A stretch of 64,000 nucleotides of DNA, taken from NCBI GenBank assembly GCA_949987565.1, contig OX465109.1, positions 16,149,226 through 16,213,225 on the forward strand, read 5' to 3'. The notes under the pieces were generated by a model. It was not told the origin of the DNA. It worked only from the letters and a program-made list of their open reading frames with translations, and did not search any database. Every line of letters begins with the position of its first letter. Positions within the stretch are counted from its first letter, which is position 1. Positions 27,500 through 39,239 of the stretch are shown here, one piece after another. This stretch comes from Luidia sarsii. Lineage: Eukaryota > Echinodermata > Asteroidea > Paxillosida > Luidiidae. A program made the translations under genes and the position numbers.

Positions 27500-29315
27500 A
27501 AAAAAAGAGGAAATGACAAAGCATTAGTTGGGAGGTCGGTGGTAGACTTTTGGATGGCACTTAAACCAGGGGGGGCCAATTTCAAAGAGCCACTTAAGCG
27601 CTCAAATTTTTATTGAAGCATGAAATGGCTTCCTCAAAAGAATCGGAGACCAATTTCATGCCACTGTTTACCGTAAGCATAGAATCGGTGCTCGCAGGGG
27701 AAAACAAAACAACAACTCCACACTGTTTCACGGCCAATTTTATTTCTCGCTTCTGTAAGCCAAAAAAAATGATTCACCACAAGCATGCATGAACTGCTTC
27801 CCTGCTGCCTGGAATGCCGAAGAAATGGTTGCGTTGTCGTCCACTAATTGCCGCGTTTCTCAAGTTCATTGCAGCAAGGGAAGTGAAGCACTGTCGTTAC
27901 GGGTTGAAAACTCTACCCCGCCCAAACCCACGTCGGTGAATATATTTCCAGGGGTTTTTGTCGGAATTTGTGGTTGAAATTCAACCATTCAAGGAACGAC
28001 CGCCATTTTTCTTAGTAGTTGCGCACGCAAAATCCTACTGTTACGGTTCATATTGCGCCAAATTCAATGTCCAACCAAATGCTCAAGGTACACAAAGAGA
28101 CAAGGGGACAAGCAGACATAATATTGGAAGGGATAAAAATGTGCCACGATTATTAATGAGTATTGGGCCGTGTCCGAATCTGTTGTCTAGAGCTACGGCT
28201 AGATCTTCGCTCCATTGGAAACACACAGGTATGCGAAGACAATAGCCGTGCTCTGGAAGCGGCCTTAGATAACCATGCCTTAACCCCTTGACGGCGGGAT
28301 TATTTCAGTGCCAACGGCCGGCACAGTGCCATTTCAAAAGCTCGCTAAACAATCAGAGAACAATAAACCTGCAAGATAAATCAACAAGAGTGCACTATTT
28401 GTATCAGTGAATCAAATGTGGCACAATAGGACGTCTGCGTGGCTTTTTATCAAGGGATGATCGGGCCTCAAAGATTGGCCTTTTGTGTGTAGTCCAATGC
28501 ATTTAAGATGGGTTTTGGATAGAGTTAATTGTCTGATATGACGAGGTATTCGGTTCCCAGAGAGAGTGGTCCCTGCATGTGCAATCATGCATGTACACCC
28601 TCAGGATGTCCCACACAATGATAACAACACACCGTGTCTGTGATGCCAGTTGTTCCAAACTGTAGGCAGAAGCATGCATGTGACTAGGGACACTGATTGT
28701 ACATGCATGTAGATATGCCACCAACGGGTATAAGTGCTTTGCGACAACCTGCCAAGAATCAAACCCATTTTTTAATTTTTTATTTTTTTAAATTTTTTTT
28801 AAAGCTGACATGAGGTTGCCATAGAAATGACTCTCAGTTCTTCAGCGAAACGGACGTGAATGCCAGCAATTGTGACTTGATTGCGGGTAATGAGGAGGTC
28901 ATGTGACCCTCTGGGCAGGGCTCCCTCTGGTGACACGGAGAGGCCGCATTGCCACGGCAACCGTTAATCGTCAAAACAGCCTTTCGCTGAAACTGAATCT
29001 TTTTTTTTTCCAATATTGTTACGGCCGCATTAAAAAGAAGAAAAACGAAATCTTGTTGGAATTTAAAAGCATCATGTGAATTGTACATAACTGATGTTTA
29101 ATAGCAAATCATAGTGTAGTTTTTTGTTGGTGTTCTTTCCTATAGTAATCCATCGAAATCTTATGATAGAATTGTACAGACCTGCTCTCAATCTGTGCGA
29201 TGGGCGCAGTTTGTCAGTCTCTGTAAGCACGGCTTTGGCAACCCTTACCTGTGCTTTGCCTTGCGTAAGACTGTACATGTCAACTTACATGTAGTGCTGT
29301 GTGCACGTGTGAAGT
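27500..29315. other. Intergenic, mostly unrecognised
   Basis: 28275–28470 begins TTAACCCCTTGACGGCG and resembles the piggyBac-like element at 50381 (shared AAAGCTCGCTAAACAATC/AATCTCGCTAAAACAATC-type stretch). Otherwise no gene or repeat family is supported. Confidence 0.45.
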
Positions 29316-29317
29316 AC

Positions 29318-29496
29318 AGTGGAACGTCGCTATAACGTACACCGATATACCGAACATTCGGCTATAACGAACACGCCCTTTGGCTCCCAATTTTATATCC
29401 GTGGATATGCGGGCACAACTGCTATAACGAAGGATCAGTATACCGAACAATCATCATGGATCCCGGGATGTTCGTTATAGCGACGTTCCACCGCAG
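29318..29496. mobile_element. pogo/Tigger-like MITE (best copy)
   Basis: CAGTGGAACGTCGCTATAAC and its complement GTTATAGCGACGTTCCACCG bound a 178-bp non-coding element with internal GATATACCGAACA/TATACCGAACAATC. Confidence 0.85.
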
Positions 29497-29499
29497 TTC

Positions 29500-30520
29500 T
29501 CTCTCGTTACAAGAAAACCCTTCAAATCTACAACCATTTTTGTGATGCGCTGTGCGAAAAATCAGTTGCTTCTTGTATAGCTCTTTTCCCACGCACATAA
29601 CGACTGAAAGTTATGGGCGTGATCATGTCTATCGAGTTTCAATTCGGATTTGATCATACGATTTCGTTAGCGTCCATATTTTCATTTTTGCTGTTGTAAT
29701 TTTTTTTTTTTCAATCGCAAAATTGAAATTAAACTTGAAATTAAAATATCTGACCACGATTTCACCCCAATGCGACTCAATTTCGCAGAGCCCATGACAT
29801 AGAGTATGTCAGAACTGCATTGTTGTCAATTACTGCTGTTGGATTTTCATGGATTTCCGCAGAAATCGCATGGGTTTTAACCGATTGTCCACAGATTGTC
29901 ACCCGTGTATGGTCAGGATCATGCACTTGTAAAGCAACAAATAAAATCCCACTTTGTATTGTAAAATGACTCTCACTTGTTGACATTCATGGACGGCTTT
30001 TTTTTCTGTTTTTTTTTTTTCATTTATAAAAAGTGTGACAGTAACTGTTGCAGAATTGCAGTCTTAAAGCGATTGCGTTCTAAGGTTTTGCCATTTGTTA
30101 TGTGGTCAGCTTCGCATGGTCACCTTGGTAGTACAACTGTACATTGAATTTCTGATCCTATTTATTGTATATTTAATTATAATTTCTGGTCATAAGAAGC
30201 TTGTTAATCACCCTGTATGATAGTCCATTTGTGGAAGTATTTCCAAGTGGAGGGTACTGAGCATGTATACTGGTTTGTACTATGTCTGGCAGTTTTCAAG
30301 CAGTCCAAGAAATCGGTGCGATCTTTTCATTGCAGTGTGAAAACACAGGTTGCGGTGTATTTTTTTTTTAATCAATGGTTCTCCAAGGGAGCCTGTACCC
30401 GGTAGCTTATACAAAGGTATACCATGGTAGTTCACTTTTCTTTGTTCAGCATGAACCAGAAGTGAGGTGGGGTAGGATCCTATGAAGCGTGACTTTTTTG
30501 GGCTTCAGCCAATTTTGGTG
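29500..30520. other. Intergenic, nothing recognised
   Basis: AT-rich unique-looking sequence without exon-like frames or repeat family members that I can identify. Confidence 0.5.
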
Positions 30521-30523
30521 CTT

Positions 30524-30898
30524 AAAGCCCCTACACAACATTGGTAAGATCGAAACACAGAAATGTTCACAGATTTACATGAAACGTATACAGTTTGAAG
30601 ATGGTTATAGCAGAAACCTCTCACTGAAATATTTCTGCCTAAAATTTTGTATTTTGGGAGAAATGAGTAAAAGAAATAGTTTACGTCTCACCGAGATCTA
30701 AACTATTTTTGGGAACAGTACGGCGTTGAATGCATCATTTTCGCGAAACAAATGAAGCAGTTTTCACGATTTTCTCGAGACTCGGTTGGCGGATTGAGCT
30801 GAAATGTCCACAGGTGTGCTACTTCATGCATATGTTGGATCAGACAACGTATGGATGCTATTCTTTGACCTCGAACAATGTTGTGTAGGGGCTTTAAG
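30524..30898. mobile_element. Family E MITE, copy 2
   Basis: AAAGCCCCTACACAACATTG … CAATGTTGTGTAGGGGCTTT TIRs. Very close in sequence to 17511–17880 over the full length, so probably recent movement. Confidence 0.88.
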
Positions 30899-31749
30899 CG
30901 GCGCATTGCTTCGGCAAAGCAAGAAACGTCTTTCCTGGTTCAAACGAGATTACCGACCATCTCTCCACCCGATGCTTGTTGATACTTGACTCGTATTCTA
31001 CTACTGGTTGCTTCGCAGGAAATTCGCATGAACTTTGGCTGGCATCCTGATTCTATCGGGGAATTTTTTTTTTTATGCTTGAGCAAAATATGTGCGCTAA
31101 GGCAGATCTATGAAATTGGCCCCTGACCAAATACGAACGCCTTGAAAGTATTCTAAGCAGGCCTTTTACTATGGTTACATGTACATGTATATTCTCCTCG
31201 CTTTTTAACCCCCATGAATCATTCTAGTTATCCTCTTCGTAGGTGACAAACTGCAGCTTTGGGTAGGACTCCTTTTTGTCTTTTTTCCCTGGATGACAAC
31301 TTTTTTTTGGGGGGGGGGATTAGGTGGGCCCTGCACCTCTAGGTTCACACCATTCTCCCCCCATCCCTGGCAAGCACTGGTGAAAATACAGGAGAACAAG
31401 GATTGGGAATTTTTTAATTTTTTAATTTGTTAAATTTTTTTTTAAATTTTTTTTTTTGGGGGGGGCGTATCTTTACTGTTTTTAAAATAAATTCATCCAG
31501 GTGGTTAGGCACTGGCCCCACTAATGTGTTTCATTACTTTGGGTGGAACTGTCATTCCTCTGCCAAGATTCTTCCTGGGACTCCCAAACTCTATAACTCT
31601 CCTCATCAGATCTGCGTAGTTTTAGGTCATGCTGATGCTGTTAGGGAGTCTGCAAAATATTTTGGATCCAGTGGAGTTGTCCGTCTCTCTTTTTACCAGA
31701 TACGATGGAACCTCGCATTGATCAGAGAAACAGAGCTTTTTTTCCAATC

Positions 31750-32285
31750 GGGGGAAGTTTTACTCTTCCTGTGCCTCTGCCTCTGTCTCTGCTTCTCCTT
31801 CTGCCTCTGTCTCTCCCTCCCCCTCTCCCTCCCCCTCTCCCTCTCCCTCTCCCTCTCCCTCTCCCTCTCCCTCTCCCTCTCCCTCTCCCTCTCCCTCTCC
31901 CTCTCCCTCTCCCTCTCCCTCTCCCTCTCCCTCTCCCTCTCCCTCTCCCTCTCCCTCTCCCTCTCCCTCTCCCTCTCCCTCTCCCTCTCCCTCTGCCTCT
32001 GCCTCTCCCTCTCTCCCTCTCCCTCTCCCTCTCCCTCTCCCTCTCCCCCTCCCCCTCCCTCTTCCTCTTCCTCTTTCTCTTTCTCTTCCTCATTCTCTTC
32101 CTCTTCCTCTCTCCCATTCTCTCCCTCTCCCCTCTCCCCCTCTCCCTCTCTCTCCCCCTCTCCCTCTCCCCCTCTCCCTCTCTCTCCCCCTCTCTATCTC
32201 TCTTTCTATTTCCTCTCTCTCTCTCTCCCCCTGCTCTCTCCCTCCCTCTGTCCCCCTCCCCCTCCCCCTCCCCCTCCCCCTCTGT

Positions 32286-32324
<39 letters not shown>

Positions 32325-32430
32325 CCCCTCTCTTTCTCTCTCTCTTTCTCTCTCTCTTTCCCTCTCCCTTTCTCCCTTTCTCCCAATCTCTCTCTCTCCA
32401 CCTCTCCCCCTTTCCCCCCTCCCCCTCCTG
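31750..32430. repeat. CTCCCT hexanucleotide and CT-rich tract
   Basis: Core (CTCCCT)n at 31800–32040 with degenerate CCCCT/CTCT extension. The long apparent frames (poly LPLPLP / SLSLSL) are repeat artefacts. 30900–31745 upstream and 32431–32780 downstream show nothing else recognisable. Confidence 0.97.
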
Positions 32431-32779
32431 TTTTGGAAAGGGAAATGGATTTCTTTAAAAAGAGATGACTCACCGTCACCAGACATAACACAACATGAAA
32501 TATTGGCAGAGCATTGTTTGTTGTAAGAGAGAGAGAGAGCTTTGTGAAGATGAACCTCAGCCCACCTCTTGAACTTTGCAGCCCCCTTTCCTACCCACCC
32601 CCCCCCCCATCCCCCACCCCCACCCATCAACAACTCAGTTTGAATGTGACCTACAATGTCTTGTCATTGTTATGTGCTGTGATGGGATGTGTCTGCACTA
32701 GGATTTGAAAGTGAGCATATGTGGTTCATAGCCCACCATGGGCCTAACCAAGTGCTCCAAATTGAACAGTGGATAGTAG

Positions 32780-33270
32780 ACCTTTCTCAAAGGTGTCTCT
32801 CAGAGGCCTGCTAGGATCCTAGCAGGACCTTTCTCAGAGGTCTACTAGGATCCTAGCAGGACCTTTCTTAAAGGCCTGCTAGGGTCCTAGCAGGACCTTT
32901 CTCAAAGGCCTGCTAGGATCCTAGCAGGACCTTTCTCAGAGGATCCTAGCAGGACCTTTCTTAGAGGGCTGCTAGGATCCTAGCAGGACCTTTTTCAAAG
33001 GCCTACTAGGATCCTAGCAGGACCTTTCTCAGAGGATCCTAGCAGGATCTTTCTTTAAGGACTGCTAGGATCCTAGCAGGACCTTTCTCAGAGGATCCTA
33101 GCAGGACCTTTCTTAGAGGGCTGCTAGGATCCTAGCAGGACCTTTTTCAAAGGCCTACTAGGATCCTAGCAGGACCTTTCTCAGAGGATCCTAGCAGGAC
33201 CTTTCTTAAAGGACTGCTAGGATCCTAGCAGGACCTTTCTTAAAGGCCTGCTTGGATCCTAGCAGGACCA
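32780..33270. repeat. Tandem array of family A-arm modules
   Basis: Repeats of GGATCCTAGCAGGACCTTTC followed by TCAGAGG, TTAAAGGCCTGCTA or TTCAAAGGCCTACTA. The module equals the internal arm of family A, here amplified head to tail at least a dozen times. Confidence 0.9.
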
Positions 33271-33279
33271 ATGTCTACT

Positions 33280-33440
33280 AGCTACTCAATGTATAATTAA
33301 CACTGCTCATCACTGAGCAATACAGTGCTAATTATTCAAACCCGTGACTCTAGTGCAGACGTCTTAACCACAGGACCACAGAGTGCCGGGGTACATATGA
33401 CTCAGTGCTTATTACGTCAAGTAGGCCAAACCCTCAGTGA
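33280..33440 (-). repeat. SINE2, reverse orientation
   Basis: Reverse-strand CTGCACTAGAGTCACGGGTTTGAA with the A-box-like CTGTGGTTAAGACG, and the tail TTATTACGTCAAGTAGGCCAAACCCTC on its other side. Confidence 0.6.
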
Positions 33441-34660
33441 ATTCCCCTCTCAATGACACCAAAATGTTTACAGTACATCTATTAAGTTATATGAGGTCAG
33501 TGTGTTGCTTTAGGTCTCATTCTATCCCAAGACCCTTAAAAACTGCCAGATTGTACATACCAAAGTTTGGCCACATTGCAAATGGCAAGCGTGTTTCATT
33601 GCATTCCTTGTATATTTCGGTTGAACTGCTTTTCTTTCGTTTTCAGTAATGTCACCTTCACCAAGAAAGGGGTTTATTGTTTTTATTTTGTGGTGGCTTT
33701 TTTTTACGGACATTGGATGTTTTAGACAAAATCTACTTTACGTTTCTCAATTTTTAAATTTCCAATGGGGTAAAAGATTTATTTGTTGTGCTGAGTTGAG
33801 TTATGAACTCCTTGCTTTCCAAGTTGAAATACCGGTGACTATTTCCATGAATACCTTTTTTTGCAGGTGAGGAATTGATCACGGTTTTGTCGGGCGAAAT
33901 TAGTCCTCTGTGTATTTTGAAATCAACTGTCCTTGCCGTTATCGGGATCTATAGCATGTGCAATCTTTAAAATATTGGGTTTTTTGGGGGGGATGGGTAC
34001 TAAGGTTAAGCCAGGTGTTTCATGGGTTCTGCGGTTACCCCGTTTCAACTGGCTCCCCGCGCGGCATGTTTGAAGACAGCCAAACCGGTACCCTGCTCAA
34101 CATCTCCCACGATGGTTGGCCAGGGCTGGATAAAGCACAGGCGCCTATAGGGACTGCCGGAAGCCACTAGCTGGCCACTTCCATAGGCTCGTTGTGTTAA
34201 GTGAAGCCGTCATCAAATGCACTTGTCAATGTGCATACATGTAGCTTGTAGCCGCTAGCTTGTGTGCTTTCATTGACTCGTGTGTAAACTGAAGCCATAG
34301 CCGCTGCATTTTGACACAGACATATTTGCGAGCCATTCTAAACTCTGCATCTCTTAAAGGTCCAAGACATGACTTGGATGTGATTTTTGTCTATTAAATG
34401 GTCAGCCGTTCAGCTACAAGTTACATCACATGGGTTTGCCCTCGAGAAAGTACTGCAGTGGGTGCTGAAAACACATCATATATTTCATACCTTGGATTTT
34501 TTTAACAGCATTCTGTTGAAGTATTAGACATTATGATACAAACTATATTTCACTGCATGCACCATCCGTGAAATATTTTGTATTCCTGTGAAATATTGTA
34601 TGTTATAACATGCGCATGTACATGTACACAATACCCGCACTGTAGTGTATGCTGCTTTTA
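33441..34660. other. Intergenic, nothing recognised
   Basis: No exon-like frame with splice sites or repeat match was found here. Confidence 0.5.
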
Positions 34661-34661
34661 C

Positions 34662-35032
34662 TTAAAGGCCCAATACAAGATTGGGAAGATCGGGAAACAT
34701 CCATGTTCACAGATTTCCTTCTAATTTACACAGTTTGTAGATGGTCATGATAGAATCCTCATGTTGAAATCTTACGGTCTGGGATGCTGTACTGTACTTC
34801 CCTAGAAATCTTCACTCAAACATCGACAAATAGTTTATTACTTTCAAGTAACTATTTCTTACACTACATAACGGTGCAAAAACTGGGACTTTTTTTAATA
34901 CCTTTTTCTTCTTTCTCAGATCACCATTTGAGCTGAAACCTTCTCAGGATTTCTTTTTTGGGATGTTGAATGGTTTAACACACAAACTGTGGCAATCTTT
35001 TTACCTTTGCCAATGTTGTATAGGGCCTTAAT
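34662..35032. mobile_element. Family E-related diverged MITE
   Basis: AAAGGCCCAATACAAGATTGGGAAGATCG … CCAATGTTGTATAGGGCCTT termini, with the family E interior pattern TGTTCACAGATT, GATGGTCATGATAGAA. A partial inverted copy is at 47415–47513. Confidence 0.7.
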
Positions 35033-35716
35033 TACCGTAGAACAAATTAAACAGATAAAAAAATATATATATACTAACCATTTGTCACATAATTGAGTAT
35101 AATTGAGATGGATTTGAATTACCTTTAAGAAAGTGGTAAGGGTATCGAGAAGGAGGAATATTCTTCATTTATGATGGTGCATGACGTTCATGGTTTACAT
35201 AACGTTTCGTTTGGTCTTCCTGTATCAAAGTGTAAATGTTGTCATACGTAAGCCTGTTGTCCGTGTGTTGTTTGCATTGAGCGGAGGATATGGTTGTTCA
35301 ACTTGTTTGCACTGGAAAGTTGGTATTATCCTGAGAATGAGTGGTCCACACAGGAAACTGCACAGAGCTCAAATGCCATGTTGGAAACAACTTAAAAATC
35401 ATTTGCCAAAGTATTTTTTTTTTAATCCAAAATTTTTGAGAGAATCCAAAAAGATGAAAGAGAAATGGTAAAGTGTTATCTGTTTTTATTAGTGACTCTC
35501 TTTTGCGGTAATATTTTATGTGTCAACGTGTTGTTATTGTTATTGTTATTGTTTTTGTTGATGTTATTGGTGTTGTTATTTGTGGTTGTTTTTTGTTGTC
35601 GTTCCTGTTGGATCATCCTCTCATGGTCTCTCATTCCTCTAGTGTCTGTACGTTCCTACTCTACCCTTGTGAAAGGGTTTTTTCGTAAACCTCTATTTGT
35701 GAGCACAGATCAATGA

Positions 35717-35900
35717 ATGTTTGCGTCGGTGAGAATTGAATTCAACGAGGGTTTGCCCAACTCCTCGTATGATTAGCACCGTATGCTTAGTGACCGTGCT
35801 GCCTTTCTTTGTGTCTCGAGCAGACAATCGGGGGAATAACGCTAAGCATACAGTGCTCGTCATCACATGTCCAGTCGGCCAAACCCTCACTTGCATCTAG
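35717..35900. repeat. SINE2 tail inverted pair
   Basis: GAGGGTTTGCCCAACTCCTCG…GCACCGTATGCTTAGTG and CTAAGCATACAGTGCTCGTC…GGCCAAACCCTC are inverted copies of the SINE2 3' tail. 35035–35716 before it shows nothing recognisable. Confidence 0.55.
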
Positions 35901-35967
35901 GCAAGTTTATCTGACATTATTCTCGGCAACAAGACTAATGTTTTTGTACTTCCATTTTAAATGAGAC

Positions 35968-36040
35968 TTAAGGCTTTGCATGGTGGGTGAATCAATATAG
36001 GAAGGTTTGCGGTGAACACCGCAAACCTTCCTATATTACT
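35968..36040. mobile_element. Family B terminal palindrome
   Basis: CAATATAGGAAGGTTTGCGGTGAACACCGCAAACCTTCCTATATT-type perfect foldback at ~35991–36036, preceded by GGCTTTGCATGGTGGGTGAA as in the copy at 11691. Confidence 0.8.
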
Positions 36041-36699
36041 TCCATTTTATTATTTTTTTTCGAGGGTAGTTTTGAAATGTCTGGAATAGATTTATTAGAT
36101 GGTAAGTACGGGTTTATTCTCTTCCTCACTGATGTACAGAAGTGTTTTATTGTTCCGGCTTTTTGTTACATTCCGTGTGAATCAATTTATTGTTTAAATC
36201 GGTACATTCGAAAGGTGCTTTGCAAGATACAAATTTATATTTTTGTAAGATTTTACAAAACTTCATATTATATCTTAAGATTTTACTGTTTTACATTTGT
36301 ATATAAGAATTTTTTGGTCTTGAAAATGTTACGTAATACGGGTCTGCACAATTCCATGTTTTGGAATGACAAAGAAAAGAAAAACAGTTATACTACAGAA
36401 AGTAACCAGTATCTGGAAATGAGAGTGAGAATGTGTTCAGTAGCATGGCCCATATTGTGGCCTCGATTGAACATTGAATAGTCACGATGTAGTCATTTGC
36501 ATATATGAATATGCAGAGTGTAATAGCTTGCTGTGAATATTCATGATGTAGCCAGTGTCTGGCCAGAGCCCTTCGGAAGTGAAGATTGGAAGGATTATTT
36601 TTACAGTGCTCCTAATAGGTATGACTTTCATTGCATGTGTAAAGATAATCTGACTATCGTTTATCACTCTCTCTTTCTCTCTCTCACTTTTGAACAAAT

Positions 36700-36960
36700 T
36701 GAAAAATTGGCAACGAAAACTTTGATTGGACCGGGACTTGAACCTAAGACCTCTGGATTAACACACCAGTGCTATTACCATCTGAGCTATCCAGCCCTTA
36801 GATGGTGGCCTTCCCAAATAGTCAACTAGTCTTTGGCATACCAGTGCTCTTACCATCTGAGCTATCCAGCCCTTAGATGGTGGCCTTCCCAAATAGTCAA
36901 CTAGTCTTTGCCAAGGTGGGGGCGCCAGGCAGAAGCGATTCAACCATTAACTGCCATATT
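36700..36960 (-). repeat. tRNA-derived repeat with local duplication
   Basis: Reverse tRNA-like unit at 36716–36800. The segment CATACCAGTGCTCTTACCATCTGAGC to CAACTAGTCTTTG is repeated at 36836–36908, followed by the conserved GGTGGGGGCGCCAGGCAGAAG flank. Confidence 0.78.
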
Positions 36961-37759
36961 TCTCCAGGGATCCAAGTAAGGTATACCACATAAGCGTGTG
37001 ATGAGGTTGTTCGATTACGTGCAAGTTGAGAAAATGAACCTAAAATCCTTAAAATGAACATGATTGCCATGAATTACAGTGGAGTTTTCTTGGTTTGGGG
37101 TCAAAATTGGCCTTACAATCTAAAGAAACGTGGAATAATCATTGAAGTTTGGATTTTGAAATGGTAGGAGATACTTCAAAGGTGGCACGGTATACAGATG
37201 TCTATGCCTTTTTTCTGATGGCATTTTTCTGATGGCTTTTTTTCTGATGTACTTTGTCCTGCCGTGATGCGTTGTTAACCACATTTTTTCCCTTTCAGCG
37301 CTCAAGCTTGACCTGCTCTGTCAAAATGAGGGAGACTCCCCATACAATGCTTATTGTAGTCTTTGTTTCGGCTCTCGTTTCGTCTTTTTTCTTCTTCCAA
37401 GTTCATTCCAAATTAACCCATGTATGTCTGTGTACAATGAGATGGAGATAGACTTGTACACGTTTGTCAGTGGTCAGAGTGCTCCAAAAGTGTGCAATGT
37501 CAGAATTTGCATTTCCAAAAACCTTTCTAATACCCCTTTGTCAGTGAATCAGTGAATCAGTGAATTTTTGAATACTCGGTATAAAAGCATCCAAATTGAA
37601 ACTTCATACAGTGTAAATACCTTCATAAATGAATTGGCTTTGATATTCTCTACTTTGCAAAACTTCTTTTTTACTTTTTGCCGTATGAAATCATTCTTTT
37701 TTTGATACATTTTTTGCAAATAGATAGTATATCTTGTCAGACCTTTTTCTCAAAATGAA

Positions 37760-37940
37760 AAAAAGAAAACTGACTGGACCGGGTCTTGAACCCGAGACCT
37801 CTGGTTTTGCATACCAGCACTCTTACCATCCAGCCCTTAGATGTTGGCTTTTCGTAATAGTCAACTAGTCTTTGCTTGGGTGGGGGTGCCAGTCAGAAGC
37901 AATTCAACCATTAACTGCCATACAGTATATCTCCAGGAAT
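37760..37940 (-). repeat. tRNA-derived repeat
   Basis: GGACCGGGTCTTGAACCCGA … CTCTTACCATCCAGCCC (internal deletion in the A-box half), then flank TAGTCAACTAGTCTTTGC and GGGTGCCAGTCAGAAG. Confidence 0.72.
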
Positions 37941-38091
37941 CATACCCTCCGCTTTCATTCAGATGCAAATAACCCATTGCTGTGAACTGGTTAAAGTAGG
38001 TCAGGAATCTGTATTTTTTTTCTCATAACTCTTAATGTTAGGGTGTGAATTTTGTAATTTTGTTTTATTTCAACAAAATTAATCATAGAAA

Positions 38092-38190
38092 TTTAAAAAT
38101 TGGCAAAGAAAACTTTGACTGGACCGGGACTTGAACCCGAGACCTCCGGATTAACGTAGCAGTGCTCTTCCATTTGAGCTACCCAGCCCA
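38092..38190 (-). repeat. tRNA-derived repeat
   Basis: AAAATTGGCAAAGAAAACTT tail, then GGACCGGGACTTGAACCCGA … CATTTGAGCTACCCAGCCC. No conserved flank beyond the tRNA unit. Confidence 0.75.
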
Positions 38191-38529
38191 TGAAAATTCT
38201 TCAATAAAAATGTACACTTTATCATCCATTCCCGTTTTTACAGAGCAGGTCACGCATGTAGCTCAATACAATCGTCAATCTGTTTGAAATCTGTACGCGG
38301 ATGCCATGTTACTAACGATATTCTCTCTTTTCAGGTAGTCTTCAGAAATTACTCTGTATAAATGCGTAGTACCTGTAGTTAAACAATGCTAGCCCAATGA
38401 CATCATTGTATGACTTATTTGTATGATGGAGATGCATGAATATTTTGTTGATGAAAATGGTTTATGCTGACTGGTGTCTAGGTCTTTGTAACCATTGTCA
38501 TGGTCTGTCTGAATCAAGGTTTTGAATTT

Positions 38530-39230
38530 GGTGGCCTGTGTCTTGGTCTTGGTAGCCTGTGTCTTGGTCTTGGTAGCCTGTGTCTTGGTCTTGGTAGCCT
38601 GTGTCTTGGTCTTGGTAGCCTGTGTCCTGGTCTTGGTAGCCTGTGTCTTGGTCTTGGTAGCCTGTGTCTTGGTCTTGGTAGCCTGTGTCTTGGTCTTGGT
38701 AGCCTGTGTCCTGGTCTTGGTAGCCTGTGTCCTGGTCTTGGTAGTCTGTGTCTTGGTCTTGGTAGCCTGTGTCTTGGTAGCCTGTGTCTTGGTCTTGGTA
38801 GCCTGTGTCTTGGTCTTGGTAGCCTGTGTCTTGGTCTTGGTAGCCTGTGTCTTGGTCTTGGTAGCCTGTGTCTTGGTCTTGGTAGCCTGTGTCTTGGTCT
38901 TGGTAGCCTGCGTCTTGGTCTTGGGGTCTTGGTAGCATGTGTCTTGGTCATGGTAGCCTGTGTCTTGGTCTTGGTAGCCTGTGTCTTGGTCTTGGTAGCC
39001 TGTGTCCTGGTCTTTGTAATCTTGGTCTTGGTAGCCTGTGTCTTGGTCATGGTAGCCTGTGTCTTGGTCTTGGTAGCCTGTCTTGGTCTTGGTAGCCTGT
39101 GTCTTGGTCATGGTAGCCTGTGTCTTGGTCATGGTAGCCTGTGTCTTGGTCTTGGTAGCCTGTGTCTTGGTCTTGGTAGCCTGTCTTGGTCTTCGTAAAC
39201 TGTCTTGGTCTTGGTAGCCCATGTCTTGGT
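38530..39230. repeat. 21-bp tandem repeat, about 33 copies
   Basis: Units CTTGGTCTTGGTAGCCTGTGT with a few 12–15-bp deletions. 21 is a multiple of 3 and the unit lacks stops, so several frames stay open on both strands (TKTQATK, ACVLVLV). No start, splice or homology evidence supports a protein. Confidence 0.96.
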
Positions 39231-39239
39231 CTCGGTTGC

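Noticed and set aside
31427..32633. Long open frames on both strands (over 300 codons)
   Set aside because: They run through (CTCCCT)n and CT-rich sequence whose period of six lacks stops; composition is LPLPLP/SLSLSL or GRGRGR, with no homology or splice context.
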